Source: Oscillospiraceae bacterium
GTDB taxonomy: Bacteria; Bacillota; Clostridia; Oscillospirales; Oscillospiraceae
Direction of reading: 5' to 3'
DNA: 6,644 bases
Assembly (NCBI GenBank): GCA_024404215.1
Contig: JAKSQI010000088.1
Coordinates: 1 to 6,644 of the forward strand
The position numbers and the translations under genes were made by a program. The notes under the pieces were generated by a model. That model was not told the origin of the DNA and searched no databases. It worked only from the letters and a program-made list of their open reading frames with translations. Of the stretch, positions 1 to 5,065 are shown piece after piece; the first letter of the stretch is position 1, and every line of letters begins with the position of its first letter.

Positions 1-324
1 AACGGCGCATTCAACCAGCTCCTTGGCGGCATCAAAGTTACCGATATCGCAGAAGAAGGGGGTGGCCTTACCGCCGTTGGCAACAATGGCGTTGGCGGTG
101 GTGGCAGCGTCGCCGGACAGCATGGCATAGCGCTCCTGTACCTTCTTCAGGTCTTCCGGGGACAGGGTAGCGATTTCTTCGGGGGTCAGCTGCTTGGTTT
201 CGCTCTTGCGGTTGTTGGTGATAACCATGGCGCCTTCAGAGGCGTACTTCATGGCAAGGGCGCGGCCTACGCCCTGACCGGAACCGGTTACGATGGCAAC
301 TTTGCCTTCCAGTAATTTACCCAT
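1..324 (-). CDS. Short-chain dehydrogenase/reductase (SDR), N-terminal part only, truncated by the left window edge
   Basis: The visible 108 residues are the start of a classical SDR, an NAD(P)-dependent oxidoreductase expected in the cytoplasm. The protein begins MGKLLEGKVAIVTG, and the nucleotide-binding motif TGSGQGVG lies at residues 13-20. Strand 2 ends at TNNRK (36-40); an Arg here without an acidic residue leans towards NADP(H), which is an inference. The Asp that normally contacts adenine appears to be D93 in CDIG, about 30 residues later than in FabG-like SDRs, so a hydrophilic helical insert (roughly 43-76) separates strands 2 and 3. The catalytic Ser, Tyr and Lys lie outside the window, so substrate cannot be judged. 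The ATG at 324-322 has a good Shine-Dalgarno AAGGAG (334-339) nine bases upstream. It follows the alcohol dehydrogenase gene in the same direction, with a terminator hairpin between them. The family call is firm and the function unknown. Confidence 0.9.
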   Translation of the reverse strand, partial: MGKLLEGKVAIVTGSGQGVGRALAMKYASEGAMVITNNRKSETKQLTPEEIATLSPEDLKKVQERYAMLSGDAATTANAIVANGGKATPFFCDIGNFDAAKELVECAV

Positions 325-362
325 GATAAAAGTCTCCTTATCTTTAAATAATTATTCCGCTC

Positions 363-391
363 AAAAAGCAGGGGCACCTTGCGATGCCCCT
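363..391 (-). terminator. Rho-independent terminator after the alcohol dehydrogenase gene
   Basis: On the minus strand a 9-bp stem AGGGGCATC / GGTGCCCCT (383-391 with 370-378) closes on a GCAA tetraloop. Two bases later comes a run of five T (367-363). It lies 6 bases past the alcohol dehydrogenase stop codon and only about 40 bases before the SDR start. The stem is GC-rich, but the T run is short, so termination may be partial. Confidence 0.75.
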
Positions 392-397
392 ATGCAA

Positions 398-1495
398 TTA
401 GTCCATAATCAGAATGGGCTTAATGGTCTTGCCGGAGTGAGAATCCTCAAAGGCCTGCTCAATGTCATCAAACTTGTAGGTGTCGGTGAGCTTGTCTACA
501 GGCAGACGGCCTTCCTTGTAGAACTGAACCAGCTTGGGGATAAAGGTCTGGGGATTGGCGCCGCCTTCGGTAACGCCTACCAGAGTAACGCTGGGGTTCA
601 TCAGCTGGGGCTCCAGAGCAATGGGAACCTCGGCATCGCCGGTAACGGATACCAGGCAGCACTTGCCCAGACGGGACAGGCAGCTCAGGGCCTGCTTTAC
701 CAGGAAGGGAACGCCGGTGCACTCAACGCTGTAGTTGGCGCCGCCGCCGGTTATTTCCTTAATCTTCTCAACGGAGTCGCATTCCTTGCCGTTTACTACG
801 TGGGTGGCGCCGCATTCCAGGGCCATCTCTAGACGGGAGGGAACAACGTCAACAGCAATAATCTTGCTGCAGCCGCGAATCTTTGCAGCCATGATGGCGG
901 CCATGCCAACACCGCCGCAGCCGAATACGGCCAGGGTGGATTCGGGCTCGGGAACCAGAGTGTTCAGAACAGCGCCGGCGCCGGTTTGTACGCCGCAGCC
1001 CAGAGAGCACAGCTTCTTCAGGTTCTCTTCGTCAATGTCAACCTTAACGGCGTTACGGGCGTCAACAACAACATGGTCAGCAAAGGAGCCCTGACCGAAG
1101 AAGCTGGAAACAGCCTCGCCGTCCTTGGAGAAGCGCTTGGTGCCGTCCTTATAGGAGCCGTCGAAGAAGAGACGGTTCAGCTCATCGCAGGCGTAAGGGG
1201 TGCCCTGAATGCAGTACTTGCAGCAGCCGCAGGAAGCGAAGCTCAGGATAACCTTGTCGCCGGGCTTCAGGGTATCAACACCGACACCGACGGATTCAAC
1301 AATACCTACGCCCTCATGGCCGAAGATGGCGGGGAAGGTAACAGGAACAACAGCATTCAGACCGGCAGCGTCCGTATGGCAGACACCGGCAGCGATAATC
1401 TTAACGCAGACCTCGGTGGCCTTGGGCTCAGCCAGTTCTACGGTCTCAATGACCATTTTGCCCGGAACATGGGCAACAGCAGCTTTAACTTGCAT
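398..1495 (-). CDS. Zinc-dependent NAD alcohol dehydrogenase (medium-chain family, aryl/benzyl-alcohol dehydrogenase-like)
   Basis: This 365-residue protein is a complete medium-chain zinc alcohol dehydrogenase, which interconverts alcohols and aldehydes with NAD(H). The catalytic-zinc ligands are visible as C39 (in GVCHTD), H60 with E61 (GHEG) and C167 (LGCGVQTGAG). The structural-zinc cysteines are C89, C92, C95 and C103. T41 fits the proton-relay position. The Rossmann motif is GCGGVG (192-197), and D216 (IAVDVV) after the second strand predicts NAD rather than NADP. Length and layout resemble benzyl-alcohol dehydrogenases of the XylB type and class III enzymes, but substrate cannot be read from sequence. 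The ATG at 1495-1493 is preceded by GGAGG (1503-1507). It has its own consensus promoter and is followed by a terminator and an SDR gene, which suggests linked alcohol/aldehyde or ketone metabolism. Confidence 0.93.
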   Translation of the reverse strand: MQVKAAVAHVPGKMVIETVELAEPKATEVCVKIIAAGVCHTDAAGLNAVVPVTFPAIFGHEGVGIVESVGVGVDTLKPGDKVILSFASCGCCKYCIQGTPYACDELNRLFFDGSYKDGTKRFSKDGEAVSSFFGQGSFADHVVVDARNAVKVDIDEENLKKLCSLGCGVQTGAGAVLNTLVPEPESTLAVFGCGGVGMAAIMAAKIRGCSKIIAVDVVPSRLEMALECGATHVVNGKECDSVEKIKEITGGGANYSVECTGVPFLVKQALSCLSRLGKCCLVSVTGDAEVPIALEPQLMNPSVTLVGVTEGGANPQTFIPKLVQFYKEGRLPVDKLTDTYKFDDIEQAFEDSHSGKTIKPILIMD

Positions 1496-1516
1496 GGTAT
1501 AACCTCCAATTTTATC

Positions 1517-1536
1517 AAGCGCGCAGGGCGCTGCTT
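1517..1536 (-). promoter_or_regulatory. Imperfect hairpin/dyad in the alcohol dehydrogenase leader
   Basis: Between the predicted transcription start (about 1541) and the Shine-Dalgarno there is a dyad with arms AAGC-GCGC and GCGC-GCTT, one bulged base and a 3-base loop. It could be a 5' UTR stem or a repressor site just downstream of the start. No T run follows on the minus strand, so it is not a terminator. Its role is unknown. Confidence 0.4.
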
Positions 1537-1547
1537 TTGATGCTTAC

Positions 1548-1576
1548 AGTATACAAAAAGAAGCAGGGGATTTCAA
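1548..1576 (-). promoter_or_regulatory. SigmaA-type promoter of the alcohol dehydrogenase gene
   Basis: On the minus strand the -35 box TTGAAA (1576-1571) and -10 box TATACT (1553-1548) are separated by exactly 17 bases. The predicted start is near 1541, giving a leader of about 46 nt before the ATG at 1495. The -35 box contains the TGA stop codon (1575-1573) of the upstream phosphopantetheinyl transferase gene. Confidence 0.75.
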
Positions 1577-2106
1577 CCTGTTTTTTGCGGGATTGGCAGA
1601 TAGCGGGGCTGCAGAGGCAGGGCTTCCTCCCCCCGGGCTGCAACGGCCAGAACAAAGCCACCGGGCAGGCTCCAAACCCGGCCCCAAACCTCCTCCGGGC
1701 CGCGATAGAGCTGGCCCTCGGGCAGAAAGGCCATCTCTCGGTATGGCCGGTCCATACGACCCGTGAGCTTCACAAAGCACTCCTTCAGGCACCAATGATG
1801 AAGGGGGCTTCCAAGGGCCTGTTCATCCTCGTGAAAGCAGCGCCGCAGCAGGGCCGGGGACAGGTCTCTTGGCTCCTGCAGGTCACAGCCGCAGGGGGTC
1901 TCTGCCAGGCAGCAGGCTACCTGTCCTCCGGAATGGCTCAGGCTGAAGTAAAGGTCCGGCTGCTCCGGAAAGTAGGGCTTGCCCCGCTCACTGTAGGCAA
2001 GCCGGGGCAGGGGGCCGTCCTGTTCAGCGTACCAGGCCTTTTCTAACAGCAGCAGGGCAGCGTCATGCTCGCTCAGGCTGCCGGCCTCGCTGTAATATAC
2101 TGTCAC
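1573..2106 (-). CDS. 4'-phosphopantetheinyl transferase, Sfp/Gsp type
   Basis: This enzyme moves the 4'-phosphopantetheine arm from CoA to a serine of carrier proteins (acyl, peptidyl or aryl). Family motifs are clear in the 177-residue product: GKP at 42-44, SLSHSG around 56-60, GCD at 73-75, and WCLKECFVK at 105-113, whose E109 and K113 match the conserved WxxKEAxxK element. D75 and E109 would bind Mg2+. The residue two after D75 is Q77, where Sfp itself has Glu. At 177 residues it is somewhat shorter than Sfp (about 220). I chose the GTG start at 2106-2104 because GAGGTGA (2117-2111) sits at ideal spacing; a TTG at 2124-2122 lies only about 9 bases from the predicted transcript start and lacks a Shine-Dalgarno. 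No polyketide or nonribosomal-peptide gene is visible nearby, so it may serve fatty-acid ACP or a distant cluster. Confidence 0.9.
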   Translation of the reverse strand: MTVYYSEAGSLSEHDAALLLLEKAWYAEQDGPLPRLAYSERGKPYFPEQPDLYFSLSHSGGQVACCLAETPCGCDLQEPRDLSPALLRRCFHEDEQALGSPLHHWCLKECFVKLTGRMDRPYREMAFLPEGQLYRGPEEVWGRVWSLPGGFVLAVAARGEEALPLQPRYLPIPQKTG

Positions 2107-2110
2107 GGCG

Positions 2111-2117
2111 TCACCTC
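2111..2117 (-). promoter_or_regulatory. Shine-Dalgarno site fixing the GTG start of the phosphopantetheinyl transferase
   Basis: GAGGTGA is complementary to the anti-Shine-Dalgarno end of 16S rRNA over seven bases. It lies four bases before GTG (2106-2104), equivalent to about seven bases from the AGGAGG register. It therefore selects GTG over the upstream in-frame TTG. Confidence 0.75.
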
Positions 2118-2139
2118 GTTTCAAATGGTTTTCGGCAGT

Positions 2140-2168
2140 ATTATAGCAGTCTCTCGGCGCCCTGTCAT
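2140..2168 (-). promoter_or_regulatory. SigmaA-type promoter of the phosphopantetheinyl transferase gene
   Basis: On the minus strand, ATGACA (2168-2163; five of six consensus bases) is followed after 17 bases by a perfect TATAAT (2145-2140). A TG pair one base before the -10 box makes it an extended -10. The start is expected near 2133, giving a short leader of about 27 nt. It diverges from the ylxM promoter. Confidence 0.8.
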
Positions 2169-2200
2169 CCGCTTGTGGGTGAGTCTTCTATTTTTTCGGG

Positions 2201-2222
2201 TGTAAAGGTAAAAACCTTTACA
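2201..2222. promoter_or_regulatory. Perfect 9-bp palindrome, candidate operator between divergent promoters
   Basis: TGTAAAGGT (2201-2209) and ACCTTTACA (2214-2222) are exact inverted repeats around AAAA. The centre is about 53 bp upstream of the predicted ylxM start, just outside the -35 box, and about 78 bp upstream of the phosphopantetheinyl transferase start. The position suits an activator of ylxM, or one side of a looped repressor. It could also form a hairpin, but no transcript of known function covers it. The cognate regulator is not identified. Confidence 0.55.
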
Positions 2223-2229
2223 TTTGGGC

Positions 2230-2258
2230 TTGACTTTTTTTCGCCCTTGCGGTATACT
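2230..2258 (+). promoter_or_regulatory. SigmaA-type promoter of the ylxM-ffh operon
   Basis: TTGACT (2230-2235) and TATACT (2253-2258) are separated by 17 bases, one mismatch each from consensus. The predicted start is about 2265, giving a leader of about 46 nt before the ylxM ATG. A start codon at 2224 would be upstream of this transcript, which rules out the longer ylxM reading frame. Confidence 0.82.
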
Positions 2259-2263
2259 GCGCT

Positions 2264-2281
2264 GGTGTCAAGTGATTGACC
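2264..2281 (+). promoter_or_regulatory. Small 5'-terminal stem-loop in the ylxM leader
   Basis: GTCAA (2267-2271) and TTGAC (2276-2280) form a 5-bp stem with loop GTGA, which could extend with GG/CC across a bulged T. It would be the very 5' end of the mRNA if transcription starts near 2265. It may protect the transcript end or be chance. Confidence 0.3.
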
Positions 2282-2287
2282 TTTACA
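2279..2287 (+). repeat. Third copy of the operator half-site ACCTTTACA in the ylxM leader
   Basis: ACCTTTACA here is an exact copy of the right arm of the upstream palindrome (2214-2222), 65 bp away, or about six helical turns. It lies roughly 15-23 bases into the predicted transcript. A regulator bound at both places could loop over the promoter. Confidence 0.5.
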
Positions 2288-2310
2288 GCGCAGAAAGCAG
2301 AGGGTTCCCT

Positions 2311-2664
2311 ATGTCTGACCATACCTTGCAGATGACCATGCTGTTTGACTTTTACGGTGAGCTATTAACCGATAAGCAGCGTGAGTATTTTGACCTCTAC
2401 TACAACGAAGACCTGTCTCTGGCTGAGATTGCCGAGCAGGCCGGCATTACCCGGCAGGGGGTTCACGATAACCTGGTCCGGGCCGAGAATGCGCTGAAAG
2501 AATACGAAACCAAAACCGGCCTGCTGGCCCGCTTCGAGCTTCGAAGCGCCCAAATCGAGCAGGCCCGGCAGCTGACCACAGGGCTTAAAAGCCGTATCTC
2601 CGATGCTGAGAGCACCGCAGATTTGGAAAAGCTGGAACAGCTGCTGGAGCTTATGAAGGGTTAA
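2311..2664 (+). CDS. ylxM: YlxM family helix-turn-helix protein, SRP-associated
   Basis: This 117-residue protein matches the YlxM/p13 family, whose gene precedes ffh in many Firmicutes. In streptococci it has been shown to bind SRP components and modulate SRP-receptor GTPase activity. Residues 18-65 (LLTDKQREYF through NLVRAEN) form a sigma-70 region-4-like helix-turn-helix with the typical LSLAEIAEQAGITRQGVHD core. The remaining third is helical and charged, with a probable coiled coil near 76-115. The ATG at 2311 has AGAGGG six bases upstream and starts about 46 nt into the predicted transcript; an in-frame ATG at 2224 lies before the promoter's -35 box. It is first in the operon and ends 4 bases before ffh, consistent with joint expression. 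Length is usual for the family. Confidence 0.93.
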   Translation: MSDHTLQMTMLFDFYGELLTDKQREYFDLYYNEDLSLAEIAEQAGITRQGVHDNLVRAENALKEYETKTGLLARFELRSAQIEQARQLTTGLKSRISDAESTADLEKLEQLLELMKG

Positions 2665-2668
2665 ACGA

Positions 2669-4033
2669 ATGGCATTTGACAGTCTTTCTGAAAAACTCAA
2701 TAGTGTATTTAAAAAGCTGCGCGGCAAAGGCCGCTTAAGCGAAGCCGACATTAAGGAGGCCATGCGTGAGGTTCGTCTGGCCCTGCTGGAAGCCGATGTC
2801 AGCTATAAGGTTGTTAAGGATTTCGTCAAAACCGTGTCCGAGCGTGCTGCCGGGCAGGAGGTTTTGGAAAGCCTGACCCCCGCCCAGATGGTCATCAAAA
2901 TCGTTAACGAAGAGCTGACCAATCTCATGGGCGCCAAGAACGCTTCCATTAATCTGTCTCCCAAGCCCCCAACGGTGGTCATGCTGGTTGGCCTTCAGGG
3001 TGCCGGTAAAACCACCAATGGTGCCAAGCTGGCTGCCTACCTGAAAAAGTCCACCGGCAAGCGCCCCCTGCTGGTAGCCTGTGATATCTACCGTCCCGCC
3101 GCTATTAAGCAGCTGGAAACCGTAGGCGCTCAGCTGGAGATTCCCGTTTTCCAGATGGGAACCGAGAATCCCGTTACCATTGCCAAGGCCGCTGTTGACC
3201 ATGCCAAGAAAAACGGCAATGACCTGGTCTTCTTGGATACTGCCGGTCGTCTTCACATCGATGATACCCTCATGGATGAGCTGAAGAACATCAAGGCTGC
3301 GGTAAATCCCGATGAAATCATGCTGGTGGTTGACGCCATGACTGGTCAGGACGCCGTGAATGCCGCTACCGCCTTTAACGATGCTTTGGATATTGACGGC
3401 ATCATGCTTACCAAGCTGGACGGCGATGCCCGAGGCGGTGCAGCCCTCTCTATCCGGGCCGTAACCGGCAAGCCGGTTAAATTCGCCGGTATCGGCGAAA
3501 AGCTGGACCAGATTGAGGTCTTCCACCCGGACCGCATGGCTTCCCGTATTTTGGGCATGGGCGATGTGCTCACCCTCATTGAGAAGGCCGAGGCCAGTCT
3601 GGATGAGAAAAAGGCCAAAGAAATGGCCGAGAAGCTGCGCAAAAACAAGTTTACCCTTTCCGACTACCTGGACCAGCTGATTCAGCTCAAGGGCATGGGC
3701 AGCATTCAGGATATCCTGGGCATGCTCCCGGGGATGGACAGCAAGGCTTTAGCCGGCGCCAACCTGGATGACAAGGCCCTGATTCGCACCGAGGCCATTA
3801 TCCTTTCCATGACCCCATACGAAAGGGAAAACCCCAATGTCATTAACAACAGCCGCAAAAAGCGTATTGCCGCCGGCTGCGGTCTCACCGTTGTGGATGT
3901 CAATCGTCTGCTTAAGCAGTATGAAATGATGCAGCAGATGACCAAGCAAATGTCCAAGGGCAAGCTGCCTGCCATGTTTGGCGGCGGCAAGGCCTTTGGA
4001 AAAAAGGGCAAGAAGGGCCGCTTTCCCTTCTGA
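2669..4033 (+). CDS. ffh: Signal recognition particle protein Ffh (SRP54), GTPase
   Basis: Ffh binds the SRP RNA and hydrophobic signal sequences on nascent chains, and pairs with FtsY to target ribosomes to the membrane. The 454-residue protein has the N domain (about 1-95), then the G domain: P-loop GLQGAGKTT (108-116), DIYRPAAIKQL (139-149), DTAGR (190-194), TKLDG (248-252) and GIGE (274-277). The methionine-rich M domain follows from about 325. Its RNA-binding segment reads RKKRIAAGCG at 396-405, where most homologues have GSG, so a Cys replaces the usual Ser. The tail is rich in Gly and Lys and ends GKKGRFPF. It starts 4 bases after ylxM with an AAGGG inside the ylxM end. ftsY is not in the window, and the SRP RNA gene is not seen. 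Confidence 0.98.
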   Translation: MAFDSLSEKLNSVFKKLRGKGRLSEADIKEAMREVRLALLEADVSYKVVKDFVKTVSERAAGQEVLESLTPAQMVIKIVNEELTNLMGAKNASINLSPKPPTVVMLVGLQGAGKTTNGAKLAAYLKKSTGKRPLLVACDIYRPAAIKQLETVGAQLEIPVFQMGTENPVTIAKAAVDHAKKNGNDLVFLDTAGRLHIDDTLMDELKNIKAAVNPDEIMLVVDAMTGQDAVNAATAFNDALDIDGIMLTKLDGDARGGAALSIRAVTGKPVKFAGIGEKLDQIEVFHPDRMASRILGMGDVLTLIEKAEASLDEKKAKEMAEKLRKNKFTLSDYLDQLIQLKGMGSIQDILGMLPGMDSKALAGANLDDKALIRTEAIILSMTPYERENPNVINNSRKKRIAAGCGLTVVDVNRLLKQYEMMQQMTKQMSKGKLPAMFGGGKAFGKKGKKGRFPF

Positions 4034-4104
4034 TTACGGCAGATAAGCATTTTAATGCTCACTGATAAACAAACAATTTATTTACATTTTTGGAGGAAAT
4101 TATC
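4034..4104 (+). other. 71-base ffh-rpsP intergenic leader with a weak hairpin
   Basis: This is the only sizeable gap inside the operon. It is AT-rich compared with the flanking genes and contains AGCAT / ATGCT (4046-4050 and 4055-4059) around a TTTA loop, with no T run. I find no convincing -35/-10 pair, so it looks like a transcribed spacer or processing/leader region rather than a terminator or clear promoter. Confidence 0.4.
4092..4097 (+). promoter_or_regulatory. Strong Shine-Dalgarno deciding the rpsP start
   Basis: GGAGGA lies seven bases before ATG 4105, an ideal distance. It shows that the in-frame TTG at 4090, which would overlap this very site, is not the start. Confidence 0.85.
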
Positions 4105-4341
4105 ATGGTTAAAATCAGACTTCGCAGAATGGGCGCTAAGAAGAACCCCTTTTATCGTGTAGTAGTAGCTGAGTCTCTGGCTCCCCGCGATGGCCGCTGC
4201 ATCGAAGAAATCGGCACCTACAACCCCCTGGCCAACCCCGCTGAAATCAAGATTGACGCAGAGCGCGCTCAGTACTGGATCAAGAACGGTGCTCAGCCCA
4301 CCGATACCGTTAAGGCTCTGCTGAAGAAGGCCGGCATCTAA
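4105..4341 (+). CDS. rpsP: 30S ribosomal protein bS16
   Basis: bS16 binds 16S rRNA in the body of the small subunit and is needed for its assembly. The 78-residue product begins MVKIRLRRMGAKKNPFYR, the hallmark of the family, followed by VVVAESLAPRDGR and the conserved EEIGTYNPL segment (34-42). The C-terminal part, AQYWIKNGAQPTDTVK (55-70), is also typical. The length is normal for short bacterial S16. It has the strongest ribosome binding site in the operon, fitting the high expression expected of a ribosomal protein, and is followed 5 bases later by khpA. Confidence 0.98.
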   Translation: MVKIRLRRMGAKKNPFYRVVVAESLAPRDGRCIEEIGTYNPLANPAEIKIDAERAQYWIKNGAQPTDTVKALLKKAGI

Positions 4342-4346
4342 TTCCT

Positions 4347-4577
4347 ATGAAAGAGCTTTTGCTTTATATTGCACGCAATCTGGTCGACAACCCCGATGAC
4401 GTGATTGTTGACGAGATTGAAAAGGCCGACGAGACCGTTTACGAGCTCCGTGTTGCTCCCGGCGATATGGGCAAGGTAATCGGCCGCCAAGGCAAAATCG
4501 CAAAGGAAATCCGCGTATTGATGCGCAGCGTTGCTCAAAAGCAGGGCAAGCGTATCAGCGTAGACATTGTCGACTGA
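4347..4577 (+). CDS. khpA: KhpA, small KH-domain RNA-binding protein (YlqC)
   Basis: The 76-residue protein is almost entirely one KH domain. The nucleic-acid-binding GxxG loop is GRQG (46-49) within GKVIGRQGKIAKEIR. In streptococci and other Firmicutes KhpA pairs with KhpB (EloR/Jag) to control cell elongation and division, and it acts as an RNA chaperone. The gene sits 5 bases after rpsP and 2 bases before rimM, its standard position between bS16 and the maturation factors. No good Shine-Dalgarno is seen within 12 bases of the ATG, so translation is probably coupled to that of rpsP. Identification is secure from length, motif and context. Confidence 0.95.
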   Translation: MKELLLYIARNLVDNPDDVIVDEIEKADETVYELRVAPGDMGKVIGRQGKIAKEIRVLMRSVAQKQGKRISVDIVD

Positions 4578-4579
4578 TC

Positions 4580-5065
4580 ATGAAGCGCTACTTGGAAGCC
4601 GGAAAGGTGGCAACCACCCACGGCGTCCGTGGTGAGCTTAAGATTCAGCCCTGGGCTGACAGTGCAGAATTTTTAAAGGGCTTCTCTGTCTTTTACATGG
4701 ACGGAGAGGCCTTTTCTGTTAAGTCTGCCCGTATTCATAAGGGCATGCTCATCGCAGCGCTGGAGGGCATTGACACGGTAGAAAAGGCGGAGGCCCTTCG
4801 GGGTAAAATCCTCTGCATCGACCGGGAGGATGCCCATTTGGAGGAAGGCGCCTATTTTCTGGCTGATATCATGGGCCTTCCTGCCGTAGATGCCGATACC
4901 GGGACTGAAATCGGCATCATTAAGGATATCATGTACATGCCCGGCGGTGACCTGCTGGTTATCCGGGGCAAGCGGGAAATTCTGGTGCCCCGTGTTCCGG
5001 AATTTGTTCGCAAGGTGGACCTGCAGGAAGGCAAGGTTCACATTCATCTGATTGAGGGATTGTAA
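4580..5065 (+). CDS. rimM: Ribosome maturation factor RimM
   Basis: RimM helps fold the 3' (head) domain of the 30S subunit and binds uS19. The 161-residue product shows the N-terminal RimM domain signature, GKVATTHGVRGELKI (8-22), and the linker region VEKAEALRGKILCID (67-81). A C-terminal PRC-barrel follows, beginning around EGAYFLADIMGL (89-100) and including PGGDLLVI (121-128). The end VHIHLIEGL matches the family. It is slightly shorter than E. coli RimM (182) but usual for Firmicutes. It starts 2 bases after khpA, and its TAA overlaps the trmD ATG by one base (TAATG), which suggests translational coupling. Confidence 0.96.
   Translation: MKRYLEAGKVATTHGVRGELKIQPWADSAEFLKGFSVFYMDGEAFSVKSARIHKGMLIAALEGIDTVEKAEALRGKILCIDREDAHLEEGAYFLADIMGLPAVDADTGTEIGIIKDIMYMPGGDLLVIRGKREILVPRVPEFVRKVDLQEGKVHIHLIEGL

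Noticed and set aside
325..362. Possible separate promoter for the SDR gene
   Set aside because: The best TTGAGC plus a -10-like GATAAG is a poor match and would place the start on the Shine-Dalgarno itself.
293..832. 179-codon plus-strand reading frame over the end of the alcohol dehydrogenase
   Set aside because: It is antisense to a clear zinc alcohol dehydrogenase, has low-complexity Gly/Ala/Leu/Asn composition typical of a reverse-frame shadow, and has no Shine-Dalgarno or promoter.
986..1540. 184-codon plus-strand reading frame over the start of the alcohol dehydrogenase
   Set aside because: Antisense shadow of the same gene, with no recognisable domain; it runs through the dehydrogenase ribosome binding site and leader.
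1537..2046. 169-codon plus-strand reading frame opposite the phosphopantetheinyl transferase
   Set aside because: The minus-strand frame carries all motifs of the transferase family; this one has none and no initiation signals.
2224..2310. N-terminal extension of ylxM from an ATG at 2224
   Set aside because: This start lies upstream of the -35 box of the operon promoter, so it would not be on the mRNA. The extra residues do not resemble YlxM, and ATG 2311 has its own Shine-Dalgarno.
2735..3526. 263-codon minus-strand reading frame opposite ffh
   Set aside because: It covers the conserved GTPase domain of Ffh on the other strand, its composition is shadow-like and it has no ribosome binding site.
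4046..4059. Possible terminator between ffh and rpsP
   Set aside because: The stem is only 5 bp and AT-rich and has no following T run, so it would not stop transcription.
4090..4104. Upstream TTG start for rpsP
   Set aside because: The TTG overlaps the strong GGAGGA that serves ATG 4105, and bS16 proteins begin with MVKIRLRR or close variants.
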